In this document: piece by piece, positions 6,390 through 14,111 of the stretch | Layout of the letters: each line of letters starts with the position of its first letter | Position numbering within the stretch: position 1 is the stretch's first letter | Source: CANHEE01 sp043777755 | GTDB lineage: Bacteria > Bacteroidota > Bacteroidia > Chitinophagales > Saprospiraceae | Assembly: GCA_043777755.1 (NCBI GenBank) | Contig: JAYWHK010000207.1 | Location: forward strand, 1-22,999 | Direction: 5' to 3' | DNA length: 22,999 nt | Program-made: the position numbers and the translations under genes | The notes under the pieces: model-generated | The model's database searches: none | Seen by the model: the letters and a program-made list of their open reading frames with translations, nothing else | Told to the model about the DNA's origin: nothing

Positions 6390-7576
6390 TGAATACGAAA
6401 AGCATACAAAAACCTCGTGACGGGCGCATAGTTCACTTCAAAAAAGGAGACAACAACGACATCATAAATGTGATGATTCGCAGCGCAAACGACAAGCGAA
6501 TTGTAGAAGATGTACAGCAATTTGTACGGGACAATAGATTAACAGGCTCAATGAAGGATTTAGAACGCTTGTGGAGCTTTGTAAAATACGACATTCAGTA
6601 CCTCGAAGATGGCAGCAAACAAGATATACAATACCCATCAGCATTGTGGCAATCAAAGGCTGGCGACTGCAAAAGCAAAACGCTATTCATTGGAGCTTGC
6701 TTAGAAGCGATGGGAATACCTTGGATTTGTCGTTTTGCGACATACAGCCCTACAAGTAAGTATGTCACTCATGTTTATCCAGTGGCATTAATCGCTGGCA
6801 AAGAAATAATTATTGATGCAGTTTGGGACTATTTCAACGAACAGAAAGAACCCAAATACAAAGTAAAAAATTATAAAATGGAAGTATCAACAATCAGTGG
6901 TATTGGCAACATTCAAGAAACAACAGAATACCAAGACTTACTTTATCAAGTAGAAAATGGTGCTGAGTTCGTTGGGAGTTTGAAGGACAAAATACGAGAT
7001 TTTATCTTAAAAAAGTGCCTCAAAGGCTTCTTATATGTTTTCATTGATTTTCCTGTAACTGGAAAAACATTGCGAAAAAAAGAACGCCAAACCAAAATCC
7101 TAAACTGGGCAAGCCGAAAGTTCAATATTCCACTTGATACGCTGATGAAAGGCGCACGTGCCGCCATCAAAAAGCAATTCAAAAAAGAACCTGAGGAGCT
7201 GTTAGCTGATTTTGCAAGTAAAGGGCGTGGTATTCATGGCATTGGTTGTATTGAGCCAGCGACATTTGTAACGTGCATCGCAGCGGTTGGAGCAGCCTTA
7301 GTACCAATCATCAAGGCTTTGGCAAAGAAAGATGGCGTAGAAACAGACAAAGACGACTTCAAAGTTGATTTAGGCGAATTGGCAAGCGATACGACTGTAC
7401 CAACAGAAAAGTTTGTAGAACGCACTAAAATGGTAGATAAGGGCGTAAAAACAGTAAATACGAATGTTCCTGAATCTGAAACCGACGATTTGCCAACAAA
7501 AGGCGGCAGCGGTGCTAAAAAGGAAAGCAAAGGATTCTTTGCAATGCTTTTTGCAATGCTTTTTGGTAGTAAATAG
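6386..7576 (+). CDS. Transglutaminase-like (papain-fold) protein, 396 aa
   Basis: Residues about 35-150 match the transglutaminase-like superfamily: QYPSALWQSKAGDCKSKT carries the catalytic Cys95, YVTHVYPVAL carries His129, and IIIDAVWD carries Asp144, giving a full Cys-His-Asp triad. The enzyme may be a cysteine protease or a cross-linking acyltransferase; in a phage context, maturation or cross-linking of virion proteins is plausible. A basic middle region follows, then a hydrophobic segment (about 290-318, ATFVTCIAAVGAALVPIIKAL), a charged linker and a hydrophobic C-terminus (FFAMLFAMLFG) encoded by a short tandem repeat. It is longer than a bare catalytic domain. It starts in an ATGA overlap with the previous gene. 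Confidence 0.75.
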   Translation: MMNTKSIQKPRDGRIVHFKKGDNNDIINVMIRSANDKRIVEDVQQFVRDNRLTGSMKDLERLWSFVKYDIQYLEDGSKQDIQYPSALWQSKAGDCKSKTLFIGACLEAMGIPWICRFATYSPTSKYVTHVYPVALIAGKEIIIDAVWDYFNEQKEPKYKVKNYKMEVSTISGIGNIQETTEYQDLLYQVENGAEFVGSLKDKIRDFILKKCLKGFLYVFIDFPVTGKTLRKKERQTKILNWASRKFNIPLDTLMKGARAAIKKQFKKEPEELLADFASKGRGIHGIGCIEPATFVTCIAAVGAALVPIIKALAKKDGVETDKDDFKVDLGELASDTTVPTEKFVERTKMVDKGVKTVNTNVPESETDDLPTKGGSGAKKESKGFFAMLFAMLFGSK

Positions 7577-7588
7577 AAAAATACACTG

Positions 7589-7620
7589 ACTGACTTACGC
7601 ACAAGCCAGTTAAAATTTTT
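7589..7620 (+). terminator. Weak terminator hairpin
   Basis: ACTGACTT (7589-7596) pairs with AAGCCAGT (7603-7610), with one mismatch, and TTAAAATTTTTTT follows. It may attenuate transcription between the transglutaminase gene and the lysine-rich protein gene. Confidence 0.5.
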
Positions 7621-7645
7621 TTCTAATAACATAAATTTTTAGACT

Positions 7646-7897
7646 ATGCCAACAGCAGGTAAAAAAAACGAATACCAAAAATTACAAGGCGTAAAATCTG
7701 GGTATTGTAAAGGTACAAAAACACGTGAAGATGTAAAAGCCGCAAAAGCTACGTACATCGAAAAAACGGTAGCAAAAGCACCCGAAGGCAAAAAGAAAGA
7801 AGCTCGTAAAGATGCTACTGCAAAAGCCAATAAGGTTGCAAGTGGAGGTTGTAAAATGTCCAGTGCCGTCAATGGTAAAGGCAAAGGCAAAAAATAA
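7646..7897 (+). CDS. Lysine-rich basic protein, 83 aa
   Basis: About a quarter of the residues are Lys, spread along the chain, with few hydrophobics and a Gly-Lys repeat tail (GKGKGKK). Two Cys are present (SGYCKG and GGCKMS). There is no signal peptide or membrane span. Such proteins bind and condense nucleic acid. Located between a transglutaminase-fold gene and the putative capsid genes, it is a candidate virion DNA-packing protein; its many Lys residues would also make it a possible cross-linking substrate. Both roles are inferred from composition and place. Confidence 0.65.
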   Translation: MPTAGKKNEYQKLQGVKSGYCKGTKTREDVKAAKATYIEKTVAKAPEGKKKEARKDATAKANKVASGGCKMSSAVNGKGKGKK

Positions 7898-7954
7898 GAC
7901 CGTCTTTACTCGAATTAACAATAATTTTCAAAAAAAAATTACAAACTAAACTAT

Positions 7955-8410
7955 ATGTGTGGTTGTAAATCAAAAATAACAGGAACAGGTATGAAAAGTT
8001 TTGGAACTATTCCTATTACGTTTGGCACGATGGCAGCAGGTTTTGCTGGTGGTTTTGCTTCCAACGTAATGAATGGCTTTGTAAAAGAAGCGGATTTCAT
8101 TCAGAAAGAAACGGACGCTGAAAAGAGAAAGCAAGCGGCAATGATGGTAGAAGGTGGCAAGTTAGCGGTGGGCTTAGGCGCAGCGTACTACTTCAAAAAT
8201 CCTTACGTCAAGATTGGCGGTTTGGCATTTGCCTTTACTTCGGGCGTGAACTTGGCGAGCTTGTATTCTCCAGCAGTGACTGGACAGTTGGCAGGTGTAG
8301 AAGGCGTAGGTTCTTCTGAAGGTCGCTGGACAGGCTACAACGAAGCCGTAGGCAGCTACGGACGTGAAGGCACTAAACACAGTGCCGCAGTTGGCAATAC
8401 GCCAGGTTAA
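7955..8410 (+). CDS. Glycine/alanine-rich membrane protein, 151 aa, candidate virion membrane protein
   Basis: Not recognised by family. It begins MCGCKSK and has a Gly-rich hydrophobic segment (about residues 18-40, FGTIPITFGTMAAGFAGGFA). A charged helix (DFIQKETDAEKRKQA) follows, then further hydrophobic stretches (about 65-75 and 88-108) and a soluble, Gly/Ser-rich C-terminus. The layout suits a membrane-associated structural protein. It lies directly upstream of the capsid candidate. After the stop, the frame continues with a near-repeat of the last codons (SFGSVPG after VGNTPG), so a short tandem duplication created or bypassed the stop. Confidence 0.55.
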   Translation: MCGCKSKITGTGMKSFGTIPITFGTMAAGFAGGFASNVMNGFVKEADFIQKETDAEKRKQAAMMVEGGKLAVGLGAAYYFKNPYVKIGGLAFAFTSGVNLASLYSPAVTGQLAGVEGVGSSEGRWTGYNEAVGSYGREGTKHSAAVGNTPG

Positions 8411-8440
8411 AAATCCTTTGGCAGTGTGCCAGGTAAAAAA
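8386..8440 (+). repeat. Short tandem duplication at the 3' end of the gene at 7955
   Basis: GTTGGCAATACGCCAGGTTA near 8389 is followed by TTTGGCAGTGTGCCAGGTAA near 8417. Each unit contains a GGC...GCC dyad, and the second is followed by A and T runs, so it may act as a weak terminator or processing hairpin before the capsid gene. Confidence 0.4.
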
Positions 8441-8480
8441 ATAATTTTTTCTTAAAAAATTTTAAACGTTTTATTATACA

Positions 8481-9212
8481 ATGGGACTTAAAATAGATAA
8501 ACAACGTGACCGTGGCGACCTATTAAACATGGTTCGTCAGGTAGCGGTGAACGCAGGTATGAAAATCGCTGATGTACAGGAATCTACCATCATGTTGCCA
8601 ATCCTTTTGGTGAATGGTATTCCTTACTACGAGTTGGGCTTGGACGGTAAAAAACCGTCACAAGATGGAAAATTCGTAGCGGATTCTTTGATTTTGAACA
8701 AAAACGATGCTTTCGTTGCACATGAAATTGGGTTCTATGCAACCAAGGCAAAGATTGTTGGTGGTAAAGAAAGCCTTGGTAACGCATTGTTTTATTCATA
8801 CATTGATGAAAATGTGTGGGCAGCTGGTGCTGGTGCAGAAGCAGAAGATATGAACGCCTTATTTGGCGCACGATTGAGCTTCCAAACCAACCAAGATGTT
8901 CGCCGTGAGGATATTCCTTGCCGTGACTTTTGGGCGCCGCCAGTTACGCAGCGCAACTTAACGAACAAAACCTTGCCTTCGGGACCCTTACACACAGTTG
9001 GTTTAGATTCGAGCTTGGTGTACCAAGGCGGTCAAAACAACATGGTAAAAGTTGTAATGACAGGTACAAACGGAGCAATTACACCAACTGCACCAACCAC
9101 AGCTGGTTATTGCAATGTAGCGGTGGTCGTAATGAAAGGACACTTAGTGAAAGGTGGTAATGAAACTTCATTCTTAGAGAAATGGGTGGAATACACTTCG
9201 GCTAAGTACTAA
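8481..9212 (+). CDS. Candidate major capsid protein, 243 aa
   Basis: No family motif is recognised with certainty. It is a soluble, beta-rich protein with no signal peptide or membrane span: MGLKIDKQRDRGDLLNMV, then strand-like segments (TIMLPILLVNGIPYYEL, DAFVAHEIGFYATKA, MVKVVMTGTNGAI, GYCNVAVVVMKGHLV) with an Ala/Gly-rich loop near residues 113-125. The size fits small tailless-phage coat proteins. It sits mid-cassette with its own leader, and a strong terminator 28 nt after the stop, an arrangement typical of a gene needing very high expression. The capsid role is inferred from size, predicted fold and position. A minor coat or spike role cannot be excluded. Confidence 0.5.
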   Translation: MGLKIDKQRDRGDLLNMVRQVAVNAGMKIADVQESTIMLPILLVNGIPYYELGLDGKKPSQDGKFVADSLILNKNDAFVAHEIGFYATKAKIVGGKESLGNALFYSYIDENVWAAGAGAEAEDMNALFGARLSFQTNQDVRREDIPCRDFWAPPVTQRNLTNKTLPSGPLHTVGLDSSLVYQGGQNNMVKVVMTGTNGAITPTAPTTAGYCNVAVVVMKGHLVKGGNETSFLEKWVEYTSAKY

Positions 9213-9240
9213 TATTCAAATTCTCAGCAAAAAAATATAA

Positions 9241-9270
9241 AAGGCGTTATTCGTAACGCCTTTTCTTTTA
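9241..9270 (+). terminator. Rho-independent terminator inside the virion cassette
   Basis: AAGGCGTTA (9241-9249) pairs with TAACGCCTT (9254-9262) around a TTCG-type loop and is followed by TTCTTTTATTT. It lies between the capsid candidate and the next co-directional gene, so it probably sets a lower level for downstream genes. Confidence 0.85.
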
Positions 9271-9276
9271 TTTCTT

Positions 9277-9732
9277 ATGGAAAAGCAAGTATTTAAAATC
9301 AATCATGCGAATCACATTCGCATACAATCAAAAAAGATTGGTACTGGCACGTACAGAACAGCGTTGCAGGAAATCAAAGAAATTGCAACGGATAACGTTG
9401 TTGTTGGTATTTCTGTTACTCGTATTACGGGTACGCCTATCAAAGGTATGCAAGGCGCAAGATTGGTCAGCGATGATGTTTTTAATAACTCTTACCTTAC
9501 GCTCAAGACCCGTGGCGCAAATGAATTTGTTTCGAGCCTATCGTTATTAGAAATCGAAAAAGCAACAAACAGAACTGAAGCAGCTTGCATGGCGATCACT
9601 CGTAGCGACATTGATTTTTCACGCAGTGAAATTGTGTGTGAAGACAAAGCAGCGTTTGATGCAGACACTGATGCAGTCTATGAATTTGGTGTTTGGTTCA
9701 TTCACAAAGATAGAATCAACCCTGTATTTTAA
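9277..9732 (+). CDS. Candidate minor virion protein, 151 aa
   Basis: Not recognised. It is soluble and mostly beta-strand by pattern (FKINHANHIRIQSKKIG, NVVVGISVTRITGTPIKG, SYLTLKTRG, AVYEFGVWFIHKD). The size and alternating hydrophobic pattern are compatible with a single beta-barrel or jelly-roll domain, as in penton or vertex proteins of tailless phages, but this is inference only. It follows the capsid candidate after a terminator, and the next gene starts 26 nt later on the same strand. Confidence 0.5.
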   Translation: MEKQVFKINHANHIRIQSKKIGTGTYRTALQEIKEIATDNVVVGISVTRITGTPIKGMQGARLVSDDVFNNSYLTLKTRGANEFVSSLSLLEIEKATNRTEAACMAITRSDIDFSRSEIVCEDKAAFDADTDAVYEFGVWFIHKDRINPVF

Positions 9733-9758
9733 AACAAAAAAACTTACGCAACACAAAC

Positions 9759-10595
9759 ATGGATTTAGTATTAGACAAAATTCGAGTTTGGTTTTATTCT
9801 TGTGAAACCAAAAATATGTTTCGGATTCGCACGGCTGGGAATCTGAAAACAGATGTTTTTGCAAGTACTAAGGAACTTACAAAAGATACAGCGTGGGACC
9901 AATTCCTAAAAATTTGGGATACGCTTGGCGAAGGTAGCTACGAAATAGATGTAAAGCAGTCGGAACGTGCTGGCTGGACAACTTCAACAGCAGTAACAAA
10001 AGTAACACCTTCATCAAACGCCCTTAATCAAGCCGTAAATGGCATAGGTAATATGGATCACAACAACACAATTGACAACCGTACATTTGAGTTTTTGACA
10101 CAGGAGCTGTCTTTGCAACGCCAACGAACGGAGCTTGCAGAAGCTAAATATCAAGCGGAAGTAGAAAAACGTCGTGACCTCGAAAGAGAAAACGACAAAT
10201 TATTACTTACCAAGAAAAAGCCTAAAAAAGACCCAATGACGCAGATGGCGAAAGCAATCTCAAAACCAGAGTATGTAAAAGAAATTATGGCTGGTATTGG
10301 TATGATGCGTGGAATGGCAGTGCCAGTAGCGCAAATAGGCACGGTTACAAATCCTATTCCCGTTGATGCTAAATTGCCAAACGGCGATGAAGAAACGGAA
10401 AATGTTACAGAAAAAGTAGGCGCAGATGCTATCCGAGCGCAGCGATGGGCGATGGGTGTCGCTACTTCTTGTAGCAATATACAATCTTTTACAGGTTTTG
10501 ACATCAAAGCCTTTTTGGAAAAAATTGAAGAAAAAGCAGCTGAGGACCCACAAGGCACAGCGAATATGTTAAACATGGCAGTTAGCTACATCTAA
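9759..10595 (+). CDS. Hypothetical structural protein with coiled coil, 278 aa
   Basis: Not recognised. Residues 1-80 form a compact mixed domain (DKIRVWFYSCETKNMFRIR..., AWDQFLKIWDTLGEGSYEIDV), and about 108-150 form a clear charged coiled coil (EFLTQELSLQRQRTELAEAK and onward). A basic stretch, KKKPKKDP, follows, then a helical Met/Ala-rich region and a helical C-terminus. The layout resembles a scaffold, spike or linker protein. It is in an operon with the gene at 10598, 2 nt downstream. Confidence 0.55.
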   Translation: MDLVLDKIRVWFYSCETKNMFRIRTAGNLKTDVFASTKELTKDTAWDQFLKIWDTLGEGSYEIDVKQSERAGWTTSTAVTKVTPSSNALNQAVNGIGNMDHNNTIDNRTFEFLTQELSLQRQRTELAEAKYQAEVEKRRDLERENDKLLLTKKKPKKDPMTQMAKAISKPEYVKEIMAGIGMMRGMAVPVAQIGTVTNPIPVDAKLPNGDEETENVTEKVGADAIRAQRWAMGVATSCSNIQSFTGFDIKAFLEKIEEKAAEDPQGTANMLNMAVSYI

Positions 10596-10597
10596 AA

Positions 10598-10903
10598 ATG
10601 AGAAATTCAATTCCACATCAGGACACTATCAAAGAATCGCAAAACGTACACAATGGCTACATTGGTCGCGCCTTTACGATTCAAAACCAAGGCACACATC
10701 GTATGTGGGTCGGCAACATGATTGTGGCACCAGGTGGCGTTTTTACTTTGGGTCACGATTGCGATAATATGTTCAAATTGCCCATGATTACCTTTGATGA
10801 ATTTCCTTGTCCTGAATTTAAAAACCTTAACCAATTACCTATGACAATTTACCGAAATGGAAGTTTGGCAGCGGTAATGTACATCACAGACATTACAGAA
10901 TGA
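10598..10903 (+). CDS. Hypothetical protein, 101 aa
   Basis: Not recognised. A small soluble beta-rich domain: IGRAFTIQNQGTHRMWVGNMIVAPGG, then FTLGHDCDNMFKLPMITFDEF and MTIYRNGSLAAVMYITDI. It contains no membrane span or enzyme motif. It is tightly packed between neighbours (2-nt gap upstream and an ATGA overlap downstream), which suggests its product works in fixed ratio with the flanking structural proteins. Confidence 0.55.
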   Translation: MRNSIPHQDTIKESQNVHNGYIGRAFTIQNQGTHRMWVGNMIVAPGGVFTLGHDCDNMFKLPMITFDEFPCPEFKNLNQLPMTIYRNGSLAAVMYITDITE

Positions 10904-11796
10904 GTTTTATAGCAATAAATAATCAAAGTGGTTCTATTGGTGGAGGAGGTTCTACGGTGACAATAGGCGAAAATACGGGCGTACTTTTAGATAAATGCGA
11001 AGTATGCTATGACCCTGAAAAGGATAACAAATGTGGCGAAGATGCTGTAATAGACATCAAAAAAAGCAATACCGAAAAAACGGGACCGCTTGAAAGTTCT
11101 ATCCTATTAGAAGCTGTACCATACAATACGCCTTCTAATATCGCAAGCGATGTTTATACTTGGACAACGTTCATGCCACACGCTTTAGCCAATCTCACGA
11201 ATGTAGGGATTACAAGTGGAAAGTTGCTGGACTTGGTCCCCATTGGTCAATTTGGAGTAGGAGCAAAGTCTTTGAACATTACCAAAGTAGGTACAACTTT
11301 GTACCGTTTTTTCTTTAAGTTTGATAATTTTCAAGATCATTATGATTTTCAAGATTACCTATTTGGAAGTACAGCAACTGAGTTTTTTTCTATTGCTCGT
11401 GTGCAAGATATTCATTTATGGGGAACTGCAATCACAAATACGGTAGAAGATGATGTGAATTTTACATGGGAAGTAATCTACGACACAAGTATTTTACCAT
11501 CAAATGTAAATCAAAAATTTTGGGCGTTATACACTGTTTTGCGCTTAAATAATTTGGCTCTATTAAATAACACATTTGCACAGGCATATACAAGCAGTGG
11601 AGCTATCAAGTATTGGCATAGTGGCGCACCTGTACAAAAAGTACAAGTAGAGCGTGTGATTACATTCTCAAATACTTGTCCACCAAAAACAATTTTGAAA
11701 ACAATTGAATTGGAAAGCGTTAGCATCAATCCATCGCTAAAAGCAGGTACCATCAATCTATTTGATGGCTTACTATTAACTTATAAGATAACATGA
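10900..11796 (+). CDS. Hypothetical virion protein, 298 aa
   Basis: Not recognised. The Ser/Gly-rich start (SGSIGGGGSTVTIGENTG) leads to a four-Cys N-terminal part (DKCEVCYDP...NKCGED, and later NTCPPK), then a long beta-rich body (LYRFFFKFDNFQDHYDFQDYLFG, DVNFTWEVIYDT). No signal peptide is seen. Size, predicted strand content and a place between other small virion candidates suggest a capsid-associated or spike-base protein. It overlaps the next gene by 4 nt (ATGA). Confidence 0.5.
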   Translation: MSFIAINNQSGSIGGGGSTVTIGENTGVLLDKCEVCYDPEKDNKCGEDAVIDIKKSNTEKTGPLESSILLEAVPYNTPSNIASDVYTWTTFMPHALANLTNVGITSGKLLDLVPIGQFGVGAKSLNITKVGTTLYRFFFKFDNFQDHYDFQDYLFGSTATEFFSIARVQDIHLWGTAITNTVEDDVNFTWEVIYDTSILPSNVNQKFWALYTVLRLNNLALLNNTFAQAYTSSGAIKYWHSGAPVQKVQVERVITFSNTCPPKTILKTIELESVSINPSLKAGTINLFDGLLLTYKIT

Positions 11797-12080
11797 TTCG
11801 ATATTTAAGACTTCGTTTTTTCAGTTCTGATGGCGTAATTTGGGAACAATGGTACAAAAATTTAGTGCCTGTCCCTACAATTACTGTACCACCTTCTGTT
11901 GTAGAAAAGGCTTGTTGTTGTGGCTGCGATGGCGGTGGTTTTGATGTTCGTGATTTAAAATATTTCGACGATGATACAGCGGCTTTTGCTGGTGGTATAG
12001 GTGTAGGTAAAATGTACATAAGCACAGGTAACACTTATGCTGATGTAGCTGGAAATCTACGCATCGTTACTAATCCATAA
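11793..12080 (+). CDS. Cysteine-cluster protein, 95 aa, probable fibre-associated
   Basis: Not recognised. It starts MIRYLRLRFFSSDG and carries an unusual cluster, EKACCCGCDGGG, near residues 38-49. It ends in a beta-type segment (GIGVGKMYISTGNTYADV...NLRIV) of the kind often found at the ends of fibre and spike proteins. The four packed Cys could bind metal or form disulphides. It is directly upstream of the fibre gene and coupled by an ATGA overlap to the preceding gene. Confidence 0.55.
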   Translation: MIRYLRLRFFSSDGVIWEQWYKNLVPVPTITVPPSVVEKACCCGCDGGGFDVRDLKYFDDDTAAFAGGIGVGKMYISTGNTYADVAGNLRIVTNP

Positions 12081-12094
12081 ACTTTATTTTTAAA

Positions 12095-13519
12095 ATGAAA
12101 AGAATTATTTTTATTTTAGCTTTTTTGGCTTCAAACATAACATTGTTTGCACAGGGCATACATATCAACAAAAATCCTCCTAATCCTCCAGCAGTCTTAA
12201 ACGCTTCAAGATTTTGGTTCAATCCTACGAATAACGTACTAAGCGTTTTCCAAGTAGGTGCAGCTGGTAGCGGTGTGAGTGACTCTTGGATTCCATACAC
12301 AGAGCGTTTTGATAAAATTGCTGGCTCAACAGCACCGCAATACACACCAAACGATTTAGATGCTATCAATGTAATAAATGCAGTTGGTGATTTGTATTAC
12401 TGGGACGGCTCGACGTGGCTAAACAAATCTAATACAGACAATCAAACATTGTCAAATATTGGAAATTCTATCTCAATTACTGGCGGTAATAGTATTACAT
12501 TACCAGCAGAAACAGCAGGGCAAACACCAAGTATTCCTATTGCTGCAAGTGCAACACAAGTAGGAAATACCGCACTTGATGTACAAACTGCCTTATCGAA
12601 TATTTCTTTTTCTTTAAAAGACGTTGAATCAACGGCTTCAAATGGTATTGTCAAAAATGGAAGAAACTTTGAGCTGGGGCAAGGAATAGCAGCAACAGAC
12701 ATTCCTTTATCAAGTAATAGAAAAATTGCGATGGGTGGAAATAATGTAGTTTTTACGGGAACTGGAAATTTGGGTATAGGAACAGCAACACCTACATTTA
12801 AAATTCATAATACTGGAACTTCCAAACTCGATGGGCTAATCCAAATACTTGCGATTGGAACTATTTTTAATAATGGAGGATTTATAGACATACAAGGAAG
12901 TTCTCTTTCGGCTGGACTTAGGTTCGGTTGTTCAGCAAACCTCCCATTGGTGTATTATACCAATGGTGTTGAACAGATGCGAATTTTTAATAATGCTGTC
13001 GGTATTGGAACAACAAACCCTACATTCAAATTAGACGTAACCAGTAACGGTAGATTCACCCAAGGGCTTACAGTTCTAAATGGATTTACCTTACAAAATG
13101 GTACACAAGCCGCAGGACGAGTGCTTACCTCTGACGCTAATGGTTTAGCAACATGGCAAGCACCAACGGCTGGCACTACCTACACCGCTGGTACAGGGAT
13201 TGGCATTAGTGGAAATGTAATTAGCAATACAAGTATTAATACAGATAACCAACAGTTGTCTTTAAGTGGTAACAACCTAAGTATTTCAAACGGTAATACA
13301 GTAATACTGCCAACGGCAACTACCTACACCGCTGAGTCTGGCATACAAATAACTGGAAGTAGCATAATTAACAATGGCGACATTAGTAATATAAATGAGC
13401 TTCCAAACCATACAACGGGCTTAACAGCTCCAACAGCACCCAAAATAGGCGATGTGTGGAATGACACGAACCCAGCGAGTGCAACCAAGCCAAGTATTCT
13501 TACAAAAACATGGAATTGA
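12095..13519 (+). CDS. Secreted fibre-like protein, N-terminal part ending at an in-frame TGA, 474 aa
   Basis: The N-terminus is a clean Sec signal peptide (about residues 1-20, IIFILAFLASNITLFAQ). The body has repeated Bacteroidetes fibre motifs: DNQTLSNIGNSISITGGN and DNQQLSLSGNNLSISNGN, GNLGIGTATPTFK (about residue 225), VGIGTTNPTFKLDV (about 303), and AGRVLTSDANGLATWQ (about 339-354). These are common in receptor-binding or adhesion fibres of this phylum. The frame stops at TGA 13517-13519 after KTWN, but the same frame stays open to 14032 and continues the repeat pattern. A single base change from TGG, a programmed read-through or a sequencing error are all possible. A signal peptide on a phage fibre is unusual. 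Confidence 0.75.
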   Translation: MKRIIFILAFLASNITLFAQGIHINKNPPNPPAVLNASRFWFNPTNNVLSVFQVGAAGSGVSDSWIPYTERFDKIAGSTAPQYTPNDLDAINVINAVGDLYYWDGSTWLNKSNTDNQTLSNIGNSISITGGNSITLPAETAGQTPSIPIAASATQVGNTALDVQTALSNISFSLKDVESTASNGIVKNGRNFELGQGIAATDIPLSSNRKIAMGGNNVVFTGTGNLGIGTATPTFKIHNTGTSKLDGLIQILAIGTIFNNGGFIDIQGSSLSAGLRFGCSANLPLVYYTNGVEQMRIFNNAVGIGTTNPTFKLDVTSNGRFTQGLTVLNGFTLQNGTQAAGRVLTSDANGLATWQAPTAGTTYTAGTGIGISGNVISNTSINTDNQQLSLSGNNLSISNGNTVILPTATTYTAESGIQITGSSIINNGDISNINELPNHTTGLTAPTAPKIGDVWNDTNPASATKPSILTKTWN

Positions 13520-14032
13520 AGCACTTGGTTTCCTACTTGGGGAACATCAAATCTTGTACTGAGCCTAAGCGGTAATCAACTTACTGGTCAGCTGAATGGA
13601 CAAAATAGCAATACAGTAACACTGCCAAATGGTGGCGGTGGTTCTTTGGTTTCGTCAGGACGTTTTCAGCCAACTATAAATAATATTTTCAATTGTGTTG
13701 CGACAACGCCAAATGATTCAAGTTTTAACTACATTAAGGTAGGACGACAAGTACAATGGAATTTGAAAGCAAATATTCAAATCACTGGTGCTTTTCCAAC
13801 TTTTACAATAACATTGCCAATCAATCCAAATTTTAACATTACAGGAAATATTTTTGACGCAGTAGGCATTGGTAGAGCGCAACAGCAACCGCCAAGTGCT
13901 GGTGCTTTTGATTTGCAAGCGCAACCAGATACGAACAATCCAAATTTAATATCTATCTCTAAATTTGGAAACGCTACACCGCCTAATGGAAACTATTTTT
14001 TTACAATAAGTGGCACTTATTACATTAATTAG
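13520..14032 (+). pseudogene. Fibre protein, C-terminal part downstream of the in-frame TGA
   Basis: The reading frame continues without another stop for 170 codons in the same phase as 12095-13519. It begins STWFPTWGTSNLVLSL, carries a third copy of the LSGNQL..NSNTVTLP motif, then a Gly-rich hinge (NGGGGSL). It ends in a beta-rich domain (GRFQPTINNIFN..., FNYIKVGRQVQWNLK, and the end YFFTISGTYYIN) typical of a receptor-binding tip. An internal ATG at 13646 could give a separate 128-aa tip protein, but it lies inside the conserved part. Most likely this is the C-terminal domain of one fibre split by a nonsense codon. Confidence 0.7.
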
Positions 14033-14068
14033 CATTTTCTTTCATAGATAATTATATGTTTTGGTTAG

Positions 14069-14100
14069 ATAGTCGCTATTTCGGTGGCGACTATTTTTTA
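14069..14100 (+). terminator. Rho-independent terminator
   Basis: ATAGTCGC (14069-14076) pairs with GCGACTAT (14087-14094), followed by seven T's broken by one A. It lies after the fibre gene. Confidence 0.85.
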
Positions 14101-14111
14101 ATTTTTTTAAA

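Noticed and set aside
12095..14032. Recoding of TGA as Trp across the element
   Set aside because: Other genes of the element end cleanly at normal stops and show no internal TGA, so only this one codon is affected.
12095..14032. Diversity-generating retroelement acting on the fibre tip
   Set aside because: No reverse transcriptase, accessory gene or template/variable repeat pair was found in the window.
13646..14032. Independent 128-aa gene from the internal ATG
   Set aside because: It is in phase with the fibre and starts inside a continuous repeat/tip region. It is better read as the C-terminal part of the fibre.
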